Assembly: GCA_044356305.1 (NCBI GenBank)
Contig: JBIKWM010000005.1
Coordinates: 75,309 to 139,308 of the forward strand
Direction of reading: 5' to 3'
DNA: 64,000 nt
DNA from: JBIKWM01 sp044356305
GTDB lineage: Bacteria > Bacteroidota > Bacteroidia > UBA10329
A program made the translations under genes and the position numbers. Positions 18,075 to 27,448 of the stretch are shown here, piece after piece. The notes beneath the pieces are model-generated. The model had not been told where the DNA came from. It saw nothing but the letters and a program-made list of their open reading frames with translations, and did not search any database. Numbering within the stretch: position 1 is the first letter of the stretch; every line of letters starts with the position of its first letter.

Positions 18075-20018
18075 TCAGCCCACAGCGTCTTTTTCAATCT
18101 CGGCTGTTAATATCTCCCATTCTTCCATTTTAGCCTGAAGGCTGGCTTCCAGCTCGTTATAGATCTTGTAAGGGTCACCGTTCTTCAGCGCCTCCTGGTA
18201 GCGCTCAGGGTCGGCCAGGTCGCTGCCCATCTGGGCCACTTTTTTTTCAAGGGCCGAAATCTCCTCTTCAATAGCTGCGAGCCGATTCTGCTTTCTGCGC
18301 AGGTCCTTATCCTGCTCCTTGTTGCGCTGTCGCTCGTGCTGCGACTGCTTCGGGGGTTCGGCAGCTTTCGCAGCGGCCTCCTGCTTGGGCAGGCTCAGCT
18401 GATCGAGACTGCTCAATTTGCGCTTGGCGAGGAACTCATATACATCACCGATGTGCTCGAACACCTGTCCATCGCGAAACTCGAACACCTTTGTGCTCAG
18501 GCCCTTGAGGAAATCCCTGTCGTGGCTCACCAGCACCATGGCCCCGTCATACCTCAGCAGTGCCTGCTTAAGTATGTCTTTGCTGCGCATGTCGAGGTGG
18601 TTGGTGGGCTCATCGAGTACAAGCAGGTTGTAGGGTTCGAGCAGCAGTTTTGCCAATGCCAGTCGGGCACGTTCGCCTCCGCTCAGCACCTTGACCTTTT
18701 TATCTACCGAATCGCCACTGAAGAGGAATGAACCGAGGATCTCGCGGATACGGCCGCGGATCTCGCCTCGGGCGGCATCGTCAATGGTCTGAAGCACGGT
18801 CTTATCGCCATCGAGGCTTTCGGCCTGGTCCTGGGCATAGTAACCGAGGTTGACCTGGTGGCCGTAGGTCAGACTGCCTGTGAAGTCGAGTTTGCCAGCG
18901 ATGATCTTAGAGAAAGTGGTCTTGCCCTCCCCGTTCCGACCCAGAAAAGCGACCTTTTCACCTCGGCTCAGGCTCATGAACACATCGTGCAGAACGGTCT
19001 TGCTTCCGTATGCCTTTCCCAGTTTCTCGGCTCTGAGCACCTCTTTGCCGGCATGGGCCGCAGGAGGGAACCGGAAATGTATGCTCGAGGTGTCCTGCTC
19101 ATCCACCTCCACCCGGTCTATCTTATCCAGTTGTTTGATGCGGCTCTGCACCTGATTGGCCTTGCTGGCCTTGTACCTGAAGCGCTCAATGAACTTCTCG
19201 GTCTGCTCTATCTGTTTCTGCTGATTGTCAAAAGCGGCCTGCTGCAACGCCCTGCGCTCGGCCCGCTGCTCAATGTACCTGCTATAGGGCACGCGGTAGT
19301 CCTGTATGCGCTTGAGGCTGATCTCGATGGTGCGGTTGGTCACGTTATCGAGGAAGGCACGGTCATGGCTCACCAGTATCACAGCGCCTTCATACCCCAC
19401 CAGGAATTCCTCCAGCCACTGGATGGACAGGATGTCCAGGTGGTTGGTAGGCTCATCGAGCAGTAGCAGGTCGGGGTGCTGTACGAGGATCTTGGCAAGC
19501 TCAACACGCATCTGCCATCCACCGCTGAACTCAGAAAGCATCCTTTTGAAATCGGTGCGCTCAAAGCCCAGACCCAAAAGCACCTTCTCCACCTCGGCAT
19601 CGGCCCCGTGGCCGCCCAGCAGGTCGTAGCGCTCATTGGCATCGTGCAGGTCCTCAATCAGCTTCATGTAGCTGTCGGTCTCATAGTCTGTGCGGATGCC
19701 CAGTTGCTCGGTGCAGTGTTCAATCTTCTTTTCGAGTGCGGTGAGTTCGGCCAAGGCCGAGAAAGTCTCATCAAACACCGTCTGATCCTTGTTGGTGCGC
19801 AGGTCCTGACTCAGGTAGCCGAGGGTCATTCCCTGCTGGCGGGCCACCGAACCCGCCTCAAGGGGCATCTGTCCGGCCATAACCTTGAGCATGGTCGATT
19901 TGCCTGCCCCGTTCTTGCCCACAAGGCCTATGCGGTCGCGTTTCTCGACCAAAAAAGACACATCCTCAAACAGCGGTTCGCCACCGAACTGCACACATAC
20001 CAGATTCAATGATAACAT
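18075..20018 (-). CDS. ABC-F family ATPase (translation-associated)
   Basis: A 647-residue soluble protein with two ABC domains. Each has a Walker A (GLVGKNGAGKST and FLGRNGEGKTT), a signature (SEFSGGWQMR and LSGGERARLALAK) and a Walker B (LLLLDEPTNHLD and LLVLDEPTNHLD). An inter-domain linker at about 240-320 is charged and helical, and a C-terminal coiled coil starts at about 560. There are no membrane segments. ABC-F proteins act on the ribosome; which subfamily (Uup, YbiT-like or EttA-like) is uncertain. The ATG at 20018 lies just six bases from a TACTTTCG box, so the transcript is nearly leaderless. Confidence 0.9.
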   Translation of the reverse strand: MLSLNLVCVQFGGEPLFEDVSFLVEKRDRIGLVGKNGAGKSTMLKVMAGQMPLEAGSVARQQGMTLGYLSQDLRTNKDQTVFDETFSALAELTALEKKIEHCTEQLGIRTDYETDSYMKLIEDLHDANERYDLLGGHGADAEVEKVLLGLGFERTDFKRMLSEFSGGWQMRVELAKILVQHPDLLLLDEPTNHLDILSIQWLEEFLVGYEGAVILVSHDRAFLDNVTNRTIEISLKRIQDYRVPYSRYIEQRAERRALQQAAFDNQQKQIEQTEKFIERFRYKASKANQVQSRIKQLDKIDRVEVDEQDTSSIHFRFPPAAHAGKEVLRAEKLGKAYGSKTVLHDVFMSLSRGEKVAFLGRNGEGKTTFSKIIAGKLDFTGSLTYGHQVNLGYYAQDQAESLDGDKTVLQTIDDAARGEIRGRIREILGSFLFSGDSVDKKVKVLSGGERARLALAKLLLEPYNLLVLDEPTNHLDMRSKDILKQALLRYDGAMVLVSHDRDFLKGLSTKVFEFRDGQVFEHIGDVYEFLAKRKLSSLDQLSLPKQEAAAKAAEPPKQSQHERQRNKEQDKDLRRKQNRLAAIEEEISALEKKVAQMGSDLADPERYQEALKNGDPYKIYNELEASLQAKMEEWEILTAEIEKDAVG

Positions 20019-20023
20019 GGCCG

Positions 20024-20031
20024 CGAAAGTA
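20024..20031 (-). promoter_or_regulatory. -7 box TACTTTCG of the ABC-F gene
   Basis: On the minus strand TACTTTCG ends six bases before the ATG. This implies a very short or absent 5' leader. Confidence 0.5.
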
Positions 20032-20118
20032 CAGGTGGGCACCACAACGGGCCAATGCGACTCTTGTCACATCTGCCCAACGTTGGCCTTCCGTTCCTTT
20101 GCGCCATATAAGCCAGGC

Positions 20119-20514
20119 ATGATAGGCCATAAGATAAAGAGCACTTTCACCCTCAAATGCCCGCGCTGCCACAGAGGCAATCTGTTTCTGCATGGCAACG
20201 CATACGACTTCGGCCGTATGGGCGACATGCCCGATAACTGCCCCGTGTGCGGTGAGAATTTCAGACGCGAACCTGGGTTCTATTATGGGGCCATGTACGT
20301 CAGCTATGCCCTCACCATAGCGCAGAGTGTGGCCGTATTCGTGGCCATGTTCACCTTTGCCAGTCCACATTGGAAATGGTACCTGCTGGTGAACGCTCTC
20401 AGCATTCTGGCCATGTTCCCGCTCATTTTCAGGTGGAGCAGGGCTATCTGGATCAACTTCTTTGTGCAATACGATGCCGAGGTGGCCGCCAAGGCGGACA
20501 AAGAGGCACGATAG
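20119..20514 (+). CDS. DUF983 family membrane protein with zinc ribbon
   Basis: A 131-residue protein. A zinc ribbon (KCPRCHRGNLF and MPDNCPVCGENF) is followed by FYYGAMYVSYALTIAQ, and two hydrophobic helices at about 55-100 give the DUF983 layout. Function is unknown; homologs are annotated as cytoplasmic-facing membrane proteins. The start at 20119 is inferred from the family; the in-frame upstream region lies inside the ABC-F promoter region. Confidence 0.8.
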   Translation: MIGHKIKSTFTLKCPRCHRGNLFLHGNAYDFGRMGDMPDNCPVCGENFRREPGFYYGAMYVSYALTIAQSVAVFVAMFTFASPHWKWYLLVNALSILAMFPLIFRWSRAIWINFFVQYDAEVAAKADKEAR

Positions 20515-20595
20515 CCGGGTCGCATTACTCTGTTCCAAAGTCGGTAGTGGCCACATGGCCGCACACTTGAGCATCTTTGCCATCCCCAAGGCCCT

Positions 20596-21675
20596 ATGCT
20601 CACCATCCTCGACCGATACATCCTTAAAAAGTTCCTCGGGACATTCTTCTTCGCCATCGGTCTCATCATCGCCATCTCGGTGGTGTTCGATATCTCTGAG
20701 AAGGTCGATGATTTTATTGAGCACGACCTGAGTCTGCGCACCATCATTTTCGGTTACTACATCTACTTCATTCCGTATTTCGCCAATCTGTTCAGTCCGC
20801 TGTTCATTTTCGTGGCGGTCATTTTCTTCACTTCCCGTATGGCCTACCGCACCGAGATAGTGGCCATTCTTGCCAGCGGGGTCAGCTATTACCGCATGTT
20901 GGTGCCTTATATGGTGGGGGCGGCCTTGTTGGCCACGATGACCTTGGCACTCAACCTTTTCATCATTCCCGTGGCTAACCGTGGCCGCATCGATTTTGAG
21001 AACACCTACATCAACATGGCTTATCAGAGCATGGGCCGCAACCAGCATTATCAGATCGAACCCGGTGTGTTCATCTATTTCGACACGTACAGCAACGACC
21101 GAATGACAGGGTACAAGTTCGCCATGGAGCGATTTGTTGATGGTCAGATGACCTACAAGCTCTTGTCGGATCAGATCCGTTATGATACCATCATCAATAA
21201 ATGGGTGATCAGCAATTACAGCATCAGGCAGATTGACGGACTGAAAGAGACCCTCCGCACCGGCACCAGGCTCGACACGGTGTACAAGTTCCGTCCCACC
21301 GATTTCGGGCAGCGCCTCAAGGTGATTGAGGCAATGAACTACTTCGAGTTGAACGATTACATAGCCGAGCAGCAACTGAAGGGTTCGCCAGCGGTGGACT
21401 ATTTCAGGGTAGAGAAATACCGTAGGTTCTCTATGCCGTTCGCTGCTTTCATCCTTACGCTGATGGGTGTGAGCCTTGCCAGTCGTAAAGTGCGCGGGGG
21501 CATTGGTATGCACATCGGGTTGGGCATACTGCTCAGTTTCACTTATATCATGTTCATGCAGGTGGCACAGAGCCTTGCAACAGGCGGTGCATTGCCTGTG
21601 GTTGTGGCCGTCTGGATACCGAACATCGTTTTTTCGGGTCTGGCCGTCTGGATGCTGATGAAAGCACCGAAATAG
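20596..21675 (+). CDS. LptF/LptG-family permease
   Basis: A 359-residue YjgP/YjgQ-type protein of the lipopolysaccharide transport system. It has six hydrophobic segments around a periplasmic jellyroll: LDRYILKKFLGTF at the N-terminus, a loop of roughly residues 115-270, and C-terminal helices carrying MPFAAFILTLMGVSLASRKVRGGIG. LptF and LptG pair to extract LPS through LptB; the sequence alone does not distinguish F from G. A CATCTTTG box (20572-20579) is one base off the -7 consensus. Confidence 0.88.
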   Translation: MLTILDRYILKKFLGTFFFAIGLIIAISVVFDISEKVDDFIEHDLSLRTIIFGYYIYFIPYFANLFSPLFIFVAVIFFTSRMAYRTEIVAILASGVSYYRMLVPYMVGAALLATMTLALNLFIIPVANRGRIDFENTYINMAYQSMGRNQHYQIEPGVFIYFDTYSNDRMTGYKFAMERFVDGQMTYKLLSDQIRYDTIINKWVISNYSIRQIDGLKETLRTGTRLDTVYKFRPTDFGQRLKVIEAMNYFELNDYIAEQQLKGSPAVDYFRVEKYRRFSMPFAAFILTLMGVSLASRKVRGGIGMHIGLGILLSFTYIMFMQVAQSLATGGALPVVVAVWIPNIVFSGLAVWMLMKAPK

Positions 21676-21773
21676 AGGGAAGGTACTGCATTAGCACATT
21701 GAAGGGCAGAATTCAGGATTGGGAAAGGATGTTATGATAATCAACATCCTATCTCTCTATCAAGCCATTCCCA

Positions 21774-22823
21774 TCAACCCTGAACACGATTGGCCAATTG
21801 CCCACAGGCTGCATCTATGTCTTTGCCGCGGCTCCTGCGCACGTTGACGATCACCCCACGGTCTGAAAGGCGTTTGCAGAAGGCATCAATTACCTCTGAT
21901 CGGCTTTTCTCGAATTCGCCCCCTTCAATGGGGTTGTACTCAATGACATTGATCTTGCTGGGCACACGTTTCCAGAAAGCGTACAGCTGGTCGGCATCGG
22001 CCTGGGTGTCGTTCACCCCGCTCAGGGCCACATATTCGAGGGTGGGCCGTGTGCCGGTCTCGTTGTAAAAGTGTTGGAGAGCTCCGGCCAGCACATCGAG
22101 GCTGTTGGTGTCGTTTATTGGCATTATACGGCTGCGCTTGTCATCGTCAGCGGCATGCAGGCTGAGGGCGAGGTTGAATTTGACCTTGTCATCGGCAAGC
22201 TTCCTGATCATTTTGGCAATGCCGGCCGTGCTGACTGTTATGCGCTGAGGCGACATGCCCAAACCATGTGGAGATGTGATGTGGGCCACGCTCTCAAGCA
22301 CATTGCGGTAGTTGAGCAGCGGTTCGCCCATGCCCATGTACACGATGTTGGAAAGGGCGATGCCGTAGCGTTCCTGTGCCTCTCGGGCAATGATCACCAC
22401 TTGGTCGAATATCTCATCGGCACCCAGATTGCGCAGCATCTTCAGCCTACCTGTGGCACAGAACGCGCAGGTGAGGCTGCATCCCACCTGCGATGATATA
22501 CAGGCGGTCATGCGGGTGTCGGTGGGTATGAGCACCCCTTCCACAAAATGGCCATCGTGGGTACGGAACGAGAATTTGACTGTCCCATCCTCGCTTACCT
22601 GCTTCTGGTGGGTGGTGACGGGCCTTATCTCATAGGCCTCAGCCAAGCGCTCGCGGGTGCTGCGTGAGATGTTGGTCATCTCATCAATGCTGTGGGCGGC
22701 TTTCTTCCAAAGCCATTCCTGCACCTGTTTAGCACGGAAAGGCTTCTCGCCCACCTCCACAAGGAAGGCCTTAATTTCGTCAGGCGATGCGGCCCGCAGG
22801 TCGCGCTTTGCAATAGCCTCCAT
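21774..22823 (-). CDS. rlmN: Dual-specificity rRNA/tRNA adenine-C2 methyltransferase
   Basis: A 349-residue radical-SAM enzyme methylating A2503 of 23S rRNA and A37 of tRNA. The 4Fe-4S cysteines are Cys115, Cys119 and Cys122 (CSLTCAFC), and Cys340 near the C-terminus is the catalytic methyl-carrying cysteine. GMGEPLLN, a substrate-contacting family motif, is also present. A TATCTTTG -7 box sits nine bases upstream of the ATG, overlapping the start region of the divergent amidohydrolase. Confidence 0.95.
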   Translation of the reverse strand: MEAIAKRDLRAASPDEIKAFLVEVGEKPFRAKQVQEWLWKKAAHSIDEMTNISRSTRERLAEAYEIRPVTTHQKQVSEDGTVKFSFRTHDGHFVEGVLIPTDTRMTACISSQVGCSLTCAFCATGRLKMLRNLGADEIFDQVVIIAREAQERYGIALSNIVYMGMGEPLLNYRNVLESVAHITSPHGLGMSPQRITVSTAGIAKMIRKLADDKVKFNLALSLHAADDDKRSRIMPINDTNSLDVLAGALQHFYNETGTRPTLEYVALSGVNDTQADADQLYAFWKRVPSKINVIEYNPIEGGEFEKSRSEVIDAFCKRLSDRGVIVNVRRSRGKDIDAACGQLANRVQG

Positions 22824-22830
22824 CTCAGCG

Positions 22831-22838
22831 CAAAGATA
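22831..22838 (-). promoter_or_regulatory. -7 box TATCTTTG of rlmN
   Basis: An exact TAnnTTTG on the minus strand, seven bases from the ATG. It is three bases from the TTG start of the divergent amidohydrolase. Confidence 0.55.
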
Positions 22839-22840
22839 CC

Positions 22841-24013
22841 TTGACCCCCACCCGCTTCCTTTCGGCCACTGAGGTTGTGACTGTAGCCTCTGGCCCTGTG
22901 CCCGATGGCGTGATTGTTCTCAGTGCCGATGGCACCGTTATGGATGTACTGAGGCATGATGACCCCAATCTGGGCGGGCGCGAGGTGGAGCATCATGACG
23001 GTCTTCTTTGTCCTGGTTTCGTGAATGCACACTGCCATCTCGAGCTTTCGCATCTGCATAAGAAAATAGGAACGGGGACCGGTTTGCCTGGGTTTTTAAA
23101 GGAAGTGGTCAAACTGAGAGCAGCAGACAGTGATTCAGTCAACGATGCCATGTTGCAGGCCGATCGGGCCATGTACGAGAGTGGAACGGTGGCCGTGGGC
23201 GATATCAGCAACAACGACACATCGGCTCAGATCAAGGCTCATTCGCCCATTCATTATCACACATACATAGAGGCTTTCGCGTTCACAGCAGCGCGTGCCC
23301 AGCATGCCATACAAGAGGCCATGCGCATAGCAGGTTCATTTACTCAGAATTGCCTCCCGTATTCCATCGTACCCCATGCGCCCTATTCGCTGCACCCACA
23401 GTTACTCAGCTCATTTCTAAAGATTTGGGGCGATGAGCTGAGTCAGCTCACTATCCACAATCAGGAGTGTGCGGCCGAGGACGAGATGTTCCTTACCGGA
23501 AAAGGAGCTTTGATTGATACTTTTATCGGAATGGGCGTGCCGATGGACGAGTTCGTGGCCACGGGATTGCCATCGTTGCGCAGTTATCTGGGCCAGTTTC
23601 CCACCCGTAGCAACGTCACTTTGGTGCACAACACCTACATGGCGCAGCAAGAGCTGCGATGGGCCATGGCTAATCACAGGCGGCTGTTCCTGTGCGCCTG
23701 TCCGCGGGCCAATCTGTACATCGAGGGCCGCGTGCCCGATGTGATGATGTGGATAGATGAGGGTGCCAAAGTGTGCATCGGAACCGATAGCCTTGCCTCG
23801 AACAACAATCTGTCGATGGTTGATGAGATAAATACCCTGATGCGCGAGGTGAGGCAGCTGCGACTTCATCAGGTCTTAGCCATGGCCACGATGAACGGAG
23901 CCGAGGCATTGGGCCTGGATCAAGAACTCGGGAGCATAGAGAAGGGTAAACGGCCTGGCGTGGTACTAATAAAAAGGACGGGCGAAGTCATTGACTCCGC
24001 CCGTCTTCTCTGA
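22841..24013 (+). CDS. Metal-dependent amidohydrolase (cytosine-deaminase-like/ATZ-TRZ family)
   Basis: A 390-residue amidohydrolase-fold protein. Metal ligands include NAHCHLEL (His64, His66), the VPHAPYSLHP region, IHNQE and the late GTDSLASNNNLSM with the conserved aspartate; the last part fits the family's C-terminal metal-site aspartate. The substrate is uncertain; aminodeoxyfutalosine deaminase is one reading for Bacteroidota relatives but is not proven. The start is a TTG at 22841, because no ATG precedes the N-terminal beta-strands TRFLSATEVVTV. Its last codons form half of the hairpin at 23977. Confidence 0.75.
   Translation: MTPTRFLSATEVVTVASGPVPDGVIVLSADGTVMDVLRHDDPNLGGREVEHHDGLLCPGFVNAHCHLELSHLHKKIGTGTGLPGFLKEVVKLRAADSDSVNDAMLQADRAMYESGTVAVGDISNNDTSAQIKAHSPIHYHTYIEAFAFTAARAQHAIQEAMRIAGSFTQNCLPYSIVPHAPYSLHPQLLSSFLKIWGDELSQLTIHNQECAAEDEMFLTGKGALIDTFIGMGVPMDEFVATGLPSLRSYLGQFPTRSNVTLVHNTYMAQQELRWAMANHRRLFLCACPRANLYIEGRVPDVMMWIDEGAKVCIGTDSLASNNNLSMVDEINTLMREVRQLRLHQVLAMATMNGAEALGLDQELGSIEKGKRPGVVLIKRTGEVIDSARLL
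23971..24005 (-). terminator. Terminator of the DUF4468 gene, inside the end of the amidohydrolase CDS
   Basis: Arms GACGGGCG and CGCCCGTC form an eight-pair stem, extended by AGT/ACT around a short loop. On the minus strand it is followed by TTTTTATT. It lies 26 bases past the DUF4468 stop. Confidence 0.75.
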
Positions 24014-24030
24014 TCATTGTTCAGTATATA

Positions 24031-24591
24031 TCACCAGTCATCCGACTTCTTTGCAGCGGGAGTCTTCATCGCTTTTTTCATCTCAGCGATCATCGATGTT
24101 ATCTCGCCATCCATGTCGGCCAGATAAAGCGCCTTGTTTGTGGCATCGGGGTCGGTGGTATCGAGCCATTTCTCAATGGGTTGATAGCTACTTGCCTTCA
24201 CATTAATATCAGTGATCCGGTAACGGTATTTCCCTTCTTTGAAATCGAGGAACATGGTGTATTGGATCACCCCGATGAGACTTGTTGTCTTTGCGCCCTT
24301 GGCATCATGCGCATAATAGCGCATGTTGGCGAAAACCTCCACGGCACCGTTCGCCTCATCATTCTTGCGCAGCTTTCCTGCAAATCCGTTGTGATAGCCC
24401 TTGCCCCATTCCATGAAACGGGCATAAAGGTCTTTTGCTGTGGCACCGCCCACTTCAACCACTTCGTTGTAATTCACCACCTTGCTCTTATCATCCATGG
24501 GCAGTGAAGGATATCTCACTTCCTTTTTCTGGGCAATGGCCACTGTGGCAAGGGTGGGCACAAGCAGCAGGGTAACGATGTGCTTCATCAT
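24031..24591 (-). CDS. Secreted DUF4468-domain protein
   Basis: A 186-residue protein with a signal peptide (MMKHIVTLLLVPTLATVAIAQ) and a single DUF4468-like domain: YNEVVEVGGATAKDLYARFMEWG, ANMRYYAHDAKGAKTT, and VIQYTMFLDFKEGKYRYRITDI. This TBP-like-fold family is common and uncharacterised in Bacteroidota. The tail KKAMKTPAAKKSDDW is charged. It is convergent with the amidohydrolase. Confidence 0.72.
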   Translation of the reverse strand: MMKHIVTLLLVPTLATVAIAQKKEVRYPSLPMDDKSKVVNYNEVVEVGGATAKDLYARFMEWGKGYHNGFAGKLRKNDEANGAVEVFANMRYYAHDAKGAKTTSLIGVIQYTMFLDFKEGKYRYRITDINVKASSYQPIEKWLDTTDPDATNKALYLADMDGEITSMIAEMKKAMKTPAAKKSDDW

Positions 24592-24626
24592 TCTTCTTTC
24601 AGTTTTTCAGGTTAATCAGGGGCCTG

Positions 24627-25652
24627 TTACTCTTCCGATACATCGGCAGGCACAGGGGTCTCGGCCAGCTCTGCAAGATCCTCGCCAAGTCTGCCAAGAC
24701 CTATGCTGTTGTAATAGCTGCTGAGCATCTCGGCCGTCACCGTATTGCGGTCATACTTGGTTGGCGCGCCCAGAATCACGGCCACAAGGCGGTGATCGCA
24801 CCGCTTAGAAGTGGCCACAATGCAATAGCCTGCATTGTTCGTGAATCCGGTCTTCAATCCGTCAACATCTGCATTGAACTCGCGAACAAGTCCGTTTGTG
24901 TTGAGGTAGGGCACGCGCACCGTTCCGCTGCACAGCGTATCGGTGCAACGCGATGTGAAGTCGAGGATGCTGTTGAACCGCATCAGCGAACTGCTCAGGA
25001 TCAGGATGTCGGCAGCCGAGCTGTGGTTGTCAATACCGCCTACCGTGCGGATAGGCATTCCGGTGCTATTGTAGAAGCGGGTCTTGTCGAGGCCCATTTC
25101 TGCGGCCCGAGTGTTCATCCGCGCCACAAAGAGTGCCTCGCTGCCCGCAATGCCGTGTGCTAAAGTGTAGGCCGCATCATTGCCCGATCTGATCATGGCT
25201 GCACGCACCAGGTCTTCCATCCGCACTTTGGCCCCGGCCCGCAGGTTGATGCGCGACCCACCTACCAGCGTGGCGGCCTTTGGCACCACAAACATGCTGT
25301 CCATGTCCAAACGGCCCGATTTCACCTCCTCCATGGCTATCAGCGCCACCATGATCTTTGTGAGCGATGCGATAGCCACCGTGCTATCCATGTTCTTCTC
25401 CCACACTATCCGGTTCTCATTGAGGTCGTAGAGCAGGCCGGCCTTTATCTTATCAGGTGCAGAGACCAGATACTGATTCACATCAATGGTCGCATTGCAC
25501 GGGTCCATGTCGCGCTCAAGGGGCGGCACCTCATCATCCTTGAATATGCCGTGATCGGCAACCCCTTGCAGGTCGGCCGGTGCGATGGCCAGCAGCCCGC
25601 TTAGCAGAATGGCCGTGGCTTTGGTCACCAGACCAAGGCTATTCTGGGCCAT
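24627..25652 (-). CDS. PBP5-like D-alanyl-D-alanine carboxypeptidase (S11 family)
   Basis: A 341-residue secreted serine peptidase trimming peptidoglycan pentapeptides. The catalytic motifs are SLTK (Ser96, Lys99), SGN (Ser156, Asn158) and KTG (267-269). The predicted leader is MAQNSLGLVTKATAILLSGLLAIAPADL; a longer in-frame start to 25721 is possible but less typical. The C-terminal extension is short, without the usual amphipathic anchor helix. Confidence 0.85.
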   Translation of the reverse strand: MAQNSLGLVTKATAILLSGLLAIAPADLQGVADHGIFKDDEVPPLERDMDPCNATIDVNQYLVSAPDKIKAGLLYDLNENRIVWEKNMDSTVAIASLTKIMVALIAMEEVKSGRLDMDSMFVVPKAATLVGGSRINLRAGAKVRMEDLVRAAMIRSGNDAAYTLAHGIAGSEALFVARMNTRAAEMGLDKTRFYNSTGMPIRTVGGIDNHSSAADILILSSSLMRFNSILDFTSRCTDTLCSGTVRVPYLNTNGLVREFNADVDGLKTGFTNNAGYCIVATSKRCDHRLVAVILGAPTKYDRNTVTAEMLSSYYNSIGLGRLGEDLAELAETPVPADVSEE

Positions 25653-25769
25653 GAGCCCTATTCCAGTTATTTCACCCCCCAGCGACATACCGGCAATTCT
25701 ACATGCGATGAACGGCCACACCGTCCATTTATTTTCCAGTTTTCAACGTGTCCATGTGAATGGAGAAGG

Positions 25770-26450
25770 TCAAAGTTCCTCACTAATCAGGAATTCAGCA
25801 AGCCGAAGGTCGGTCGGGGTGGTTATTTTAACGTTCATTTCATCCCCGGTCACCATGGAAATGGGGTGCCCATGGTGCTCTACCACCGTGGCATCGTCCG
25901 TATGGTCATCGCCTTTCAAGGCATCGTAGGCGCCTCTGAGCACATCTGCTCTAAAGCACTGAGGTGTCTGGACTGCCCGGTAGGCTGACCTATCAACCGC
26001 ATGATTATCAGACCCACTCACCTTTCTGAGGCTCTGCACTACGGCCACCACGGGCACCGCTGCGCCATCATGTTCAGCAGCAGCCATCACGCGGTCTATC
26101 ATAGCGGCTGTGAAGAATGGCCTCACACCATCGTGAATGCCAATGAGGCAATCGGCATCTGACACAGCAGCCAGGGCATTGCGCACAGAGAGGGTGCGGG
26201 TTGTGCCACCGTTCACAAGAAAATGAGGCACTTTGAAGTCGTGGGCAATGACCAGAGACCGCCATTCATCGGCCCAGGCTTCGGGTAGTGCCAGTACAAT
26301 TTGTATTTCGGGATCGATGGAGAAGAACCGCCCCAGCGTATGCATGAGCAAGGGGCGCCCGGCCACAGTAAGGAACTGCTTGGGCAGTTGCCCCCCCATT
26401 CGGGTGCCACTGCCGCCCGCCACCACTAGCATCCAGCGCCTCAGAGCCAC
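25770..26450 (-). CDS. ispD: 2-C-methyl-D-erythritol 4-phosphate cytidylyltransferase
   Basis: A 226-residue enzyme of the MEP isoprenoid pathway. Motifs: VVAGGSGTRMGGQLPKQF at the N-terminus, IHDGVRPF, and the C-terminal MNVKITTPTDLRLAEFL. Length is normal. The start is MALRRWM at 26450; the upstream floA stop at 26457 leaves six bases, so it likely belongs to the minus-strand transcript with nfeD-floA. Confidence 0.93.
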   Translation of the reverse strand: MALRRWMLVVAGGSGTRMGGQLPKQFLTVAGRPLLMHTLGRFFSIDPEIQIVLALPEAWADEWRSLVIAHDFKVPHFLVNGGTTRTLSVRNALAAVSDADCLIGIHDGVRPFFTAAMIDRVMAAAEHDGAAVPVVAVVQSLRKVSGSDNHAVDRSAYRAVQTPQCFRADVLRGAYDALKGDDHTDDATVVEHHGHPISMVTGDEMNVKITTPTDLRLAEFLISEEL

Positions 26451-26456
26451 CCCCGG

Positions 26457-27437
26457 TCAGTCCTCTTTTCGTTTGGGAAACCCGCTGGGCTTGGCTATCG
26501 ACTCGCGCATCTGCGTGTCGGCCTTCATGTTCTCCATACGGTAGTAGTCCATTATGCCCAGATTGCCGCTGCGGAAGGCCTCGGCCATGGCTTTGGGCAC
26601 TTCTACCTCTGCCTCTATCACTTTGGCGCGGGCCTCACCGGCCTTGGCTTTCATCTCTTGCTCCAATGCGACCGCCATGGCCCTGCGCTCTTCGGCCTTG
26701 GCCTGCGCTATGTTCTTATCGGCCTCGGCCTGATCTATCTGCAGTTTGGCTCCGATGTTCTGACCGATGTCCACATCTGCAATGTCAATAGAAAGAATCT
26801 CGAACGCGGTGCCCGAATCGAGGCCGCGGCTCAGTACCAGTTTAGAGATGGAATCGGGATTCTCGAGCACGCTCTTGTGCGACTCGGCCGATCCGATGCA
26901 CGACACGACCCCTTCGCCCACTCGGGCAAGGATCGTGTCCTCACCTGCACCGCCAACCAACTGGCGGATGTTGGCCCTTACCGTCACACGGGCTTTGGCA
27001 ATGAGCTGTATCCCGTCTTTTGCCACTGCAGTGACAGGCGGGGTGTCAATCACCTTCGGGTTAACACTCATCTGCACAGCCTCGAAAACATCGCGGCCAG
27101 CAAGGTCAATGGCCGTGGCAGCTTTGAAGTCGAGCATGATATTGGCCTTATCGGCCGAAATGAGGGCATTGATCACCTTGTTCACATCGCCCCCGGCCAG
27201 GTAGTGAGCCTCCACTTCATTCAATTTGATGGAAAGACCCGCCTTGGTGGCACTGATCATGGCATTCACGATCACCAATGGTGGCACCTTACGGAAACGC
27301 ATCCCGATAAGGCTGCCTATACCGATAGGCACATTGCTGAACAGGGCCGTGACCCACAGCCCGATGGGCACATAGTAGAAGAACATCCACAGGACAATAA
27401 GTCCGAGAATGGCAAATGCGATGACCGCTATAGGCAT
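26457..27437 (-). CDS. floA: Flotillin-like protein FloA
   Basis: A 326-residue bacterial flotillin. Residues 1-30 form a hydrophobic anchor (VIAFAILGLIVLWMFFYYVPIGLW), followed by the PHB domain and a long alanine/glutamate-rich coiled coil (EADKNIAQAKAEERRAMAVALEQEMKAKAGEARAKV). The family organises membrane microdomains. It sits directly downstream of the small NfeD-like gene, the classic partner arrangement. Confidence 0.93.
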   Translation of the reverse strand: MPIAVIAFAILGLIVLWMFFYYVPIGLWVTALFSNVPIGIGSLIGMRFRKVPPLVIVNAMISATKAGLSIKLNEVEAHYLAGGDVNKVINALISADKANIMLDFKAATAIDLAGRDVFEAVQMSVNPKVIDTPPVTAVAKDGIQLIAKARVTVRANIRQLVGGAGEDTILARVGEGVVSCIGSAESHKSVLENPDSISKLVLSRGLDSGTAFEILSIDIADVDIGQNIGAKLQIDQAEADKNIAQAKAEERRAMAVALEQEMKAKAGEARAKVIEAEVEVPKAMAEAFRSGNLGIMDYYRMENMKADTQMRESIAKPSGFPKRKED

Positions 27438-27448
27438 GATGATGGGGT

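Noticed and set aside
19966..21513. A 515-codon minus-strand frame over DUF983 and LptF/G
   Set aside because: Antisense to two clear genes; no family features.
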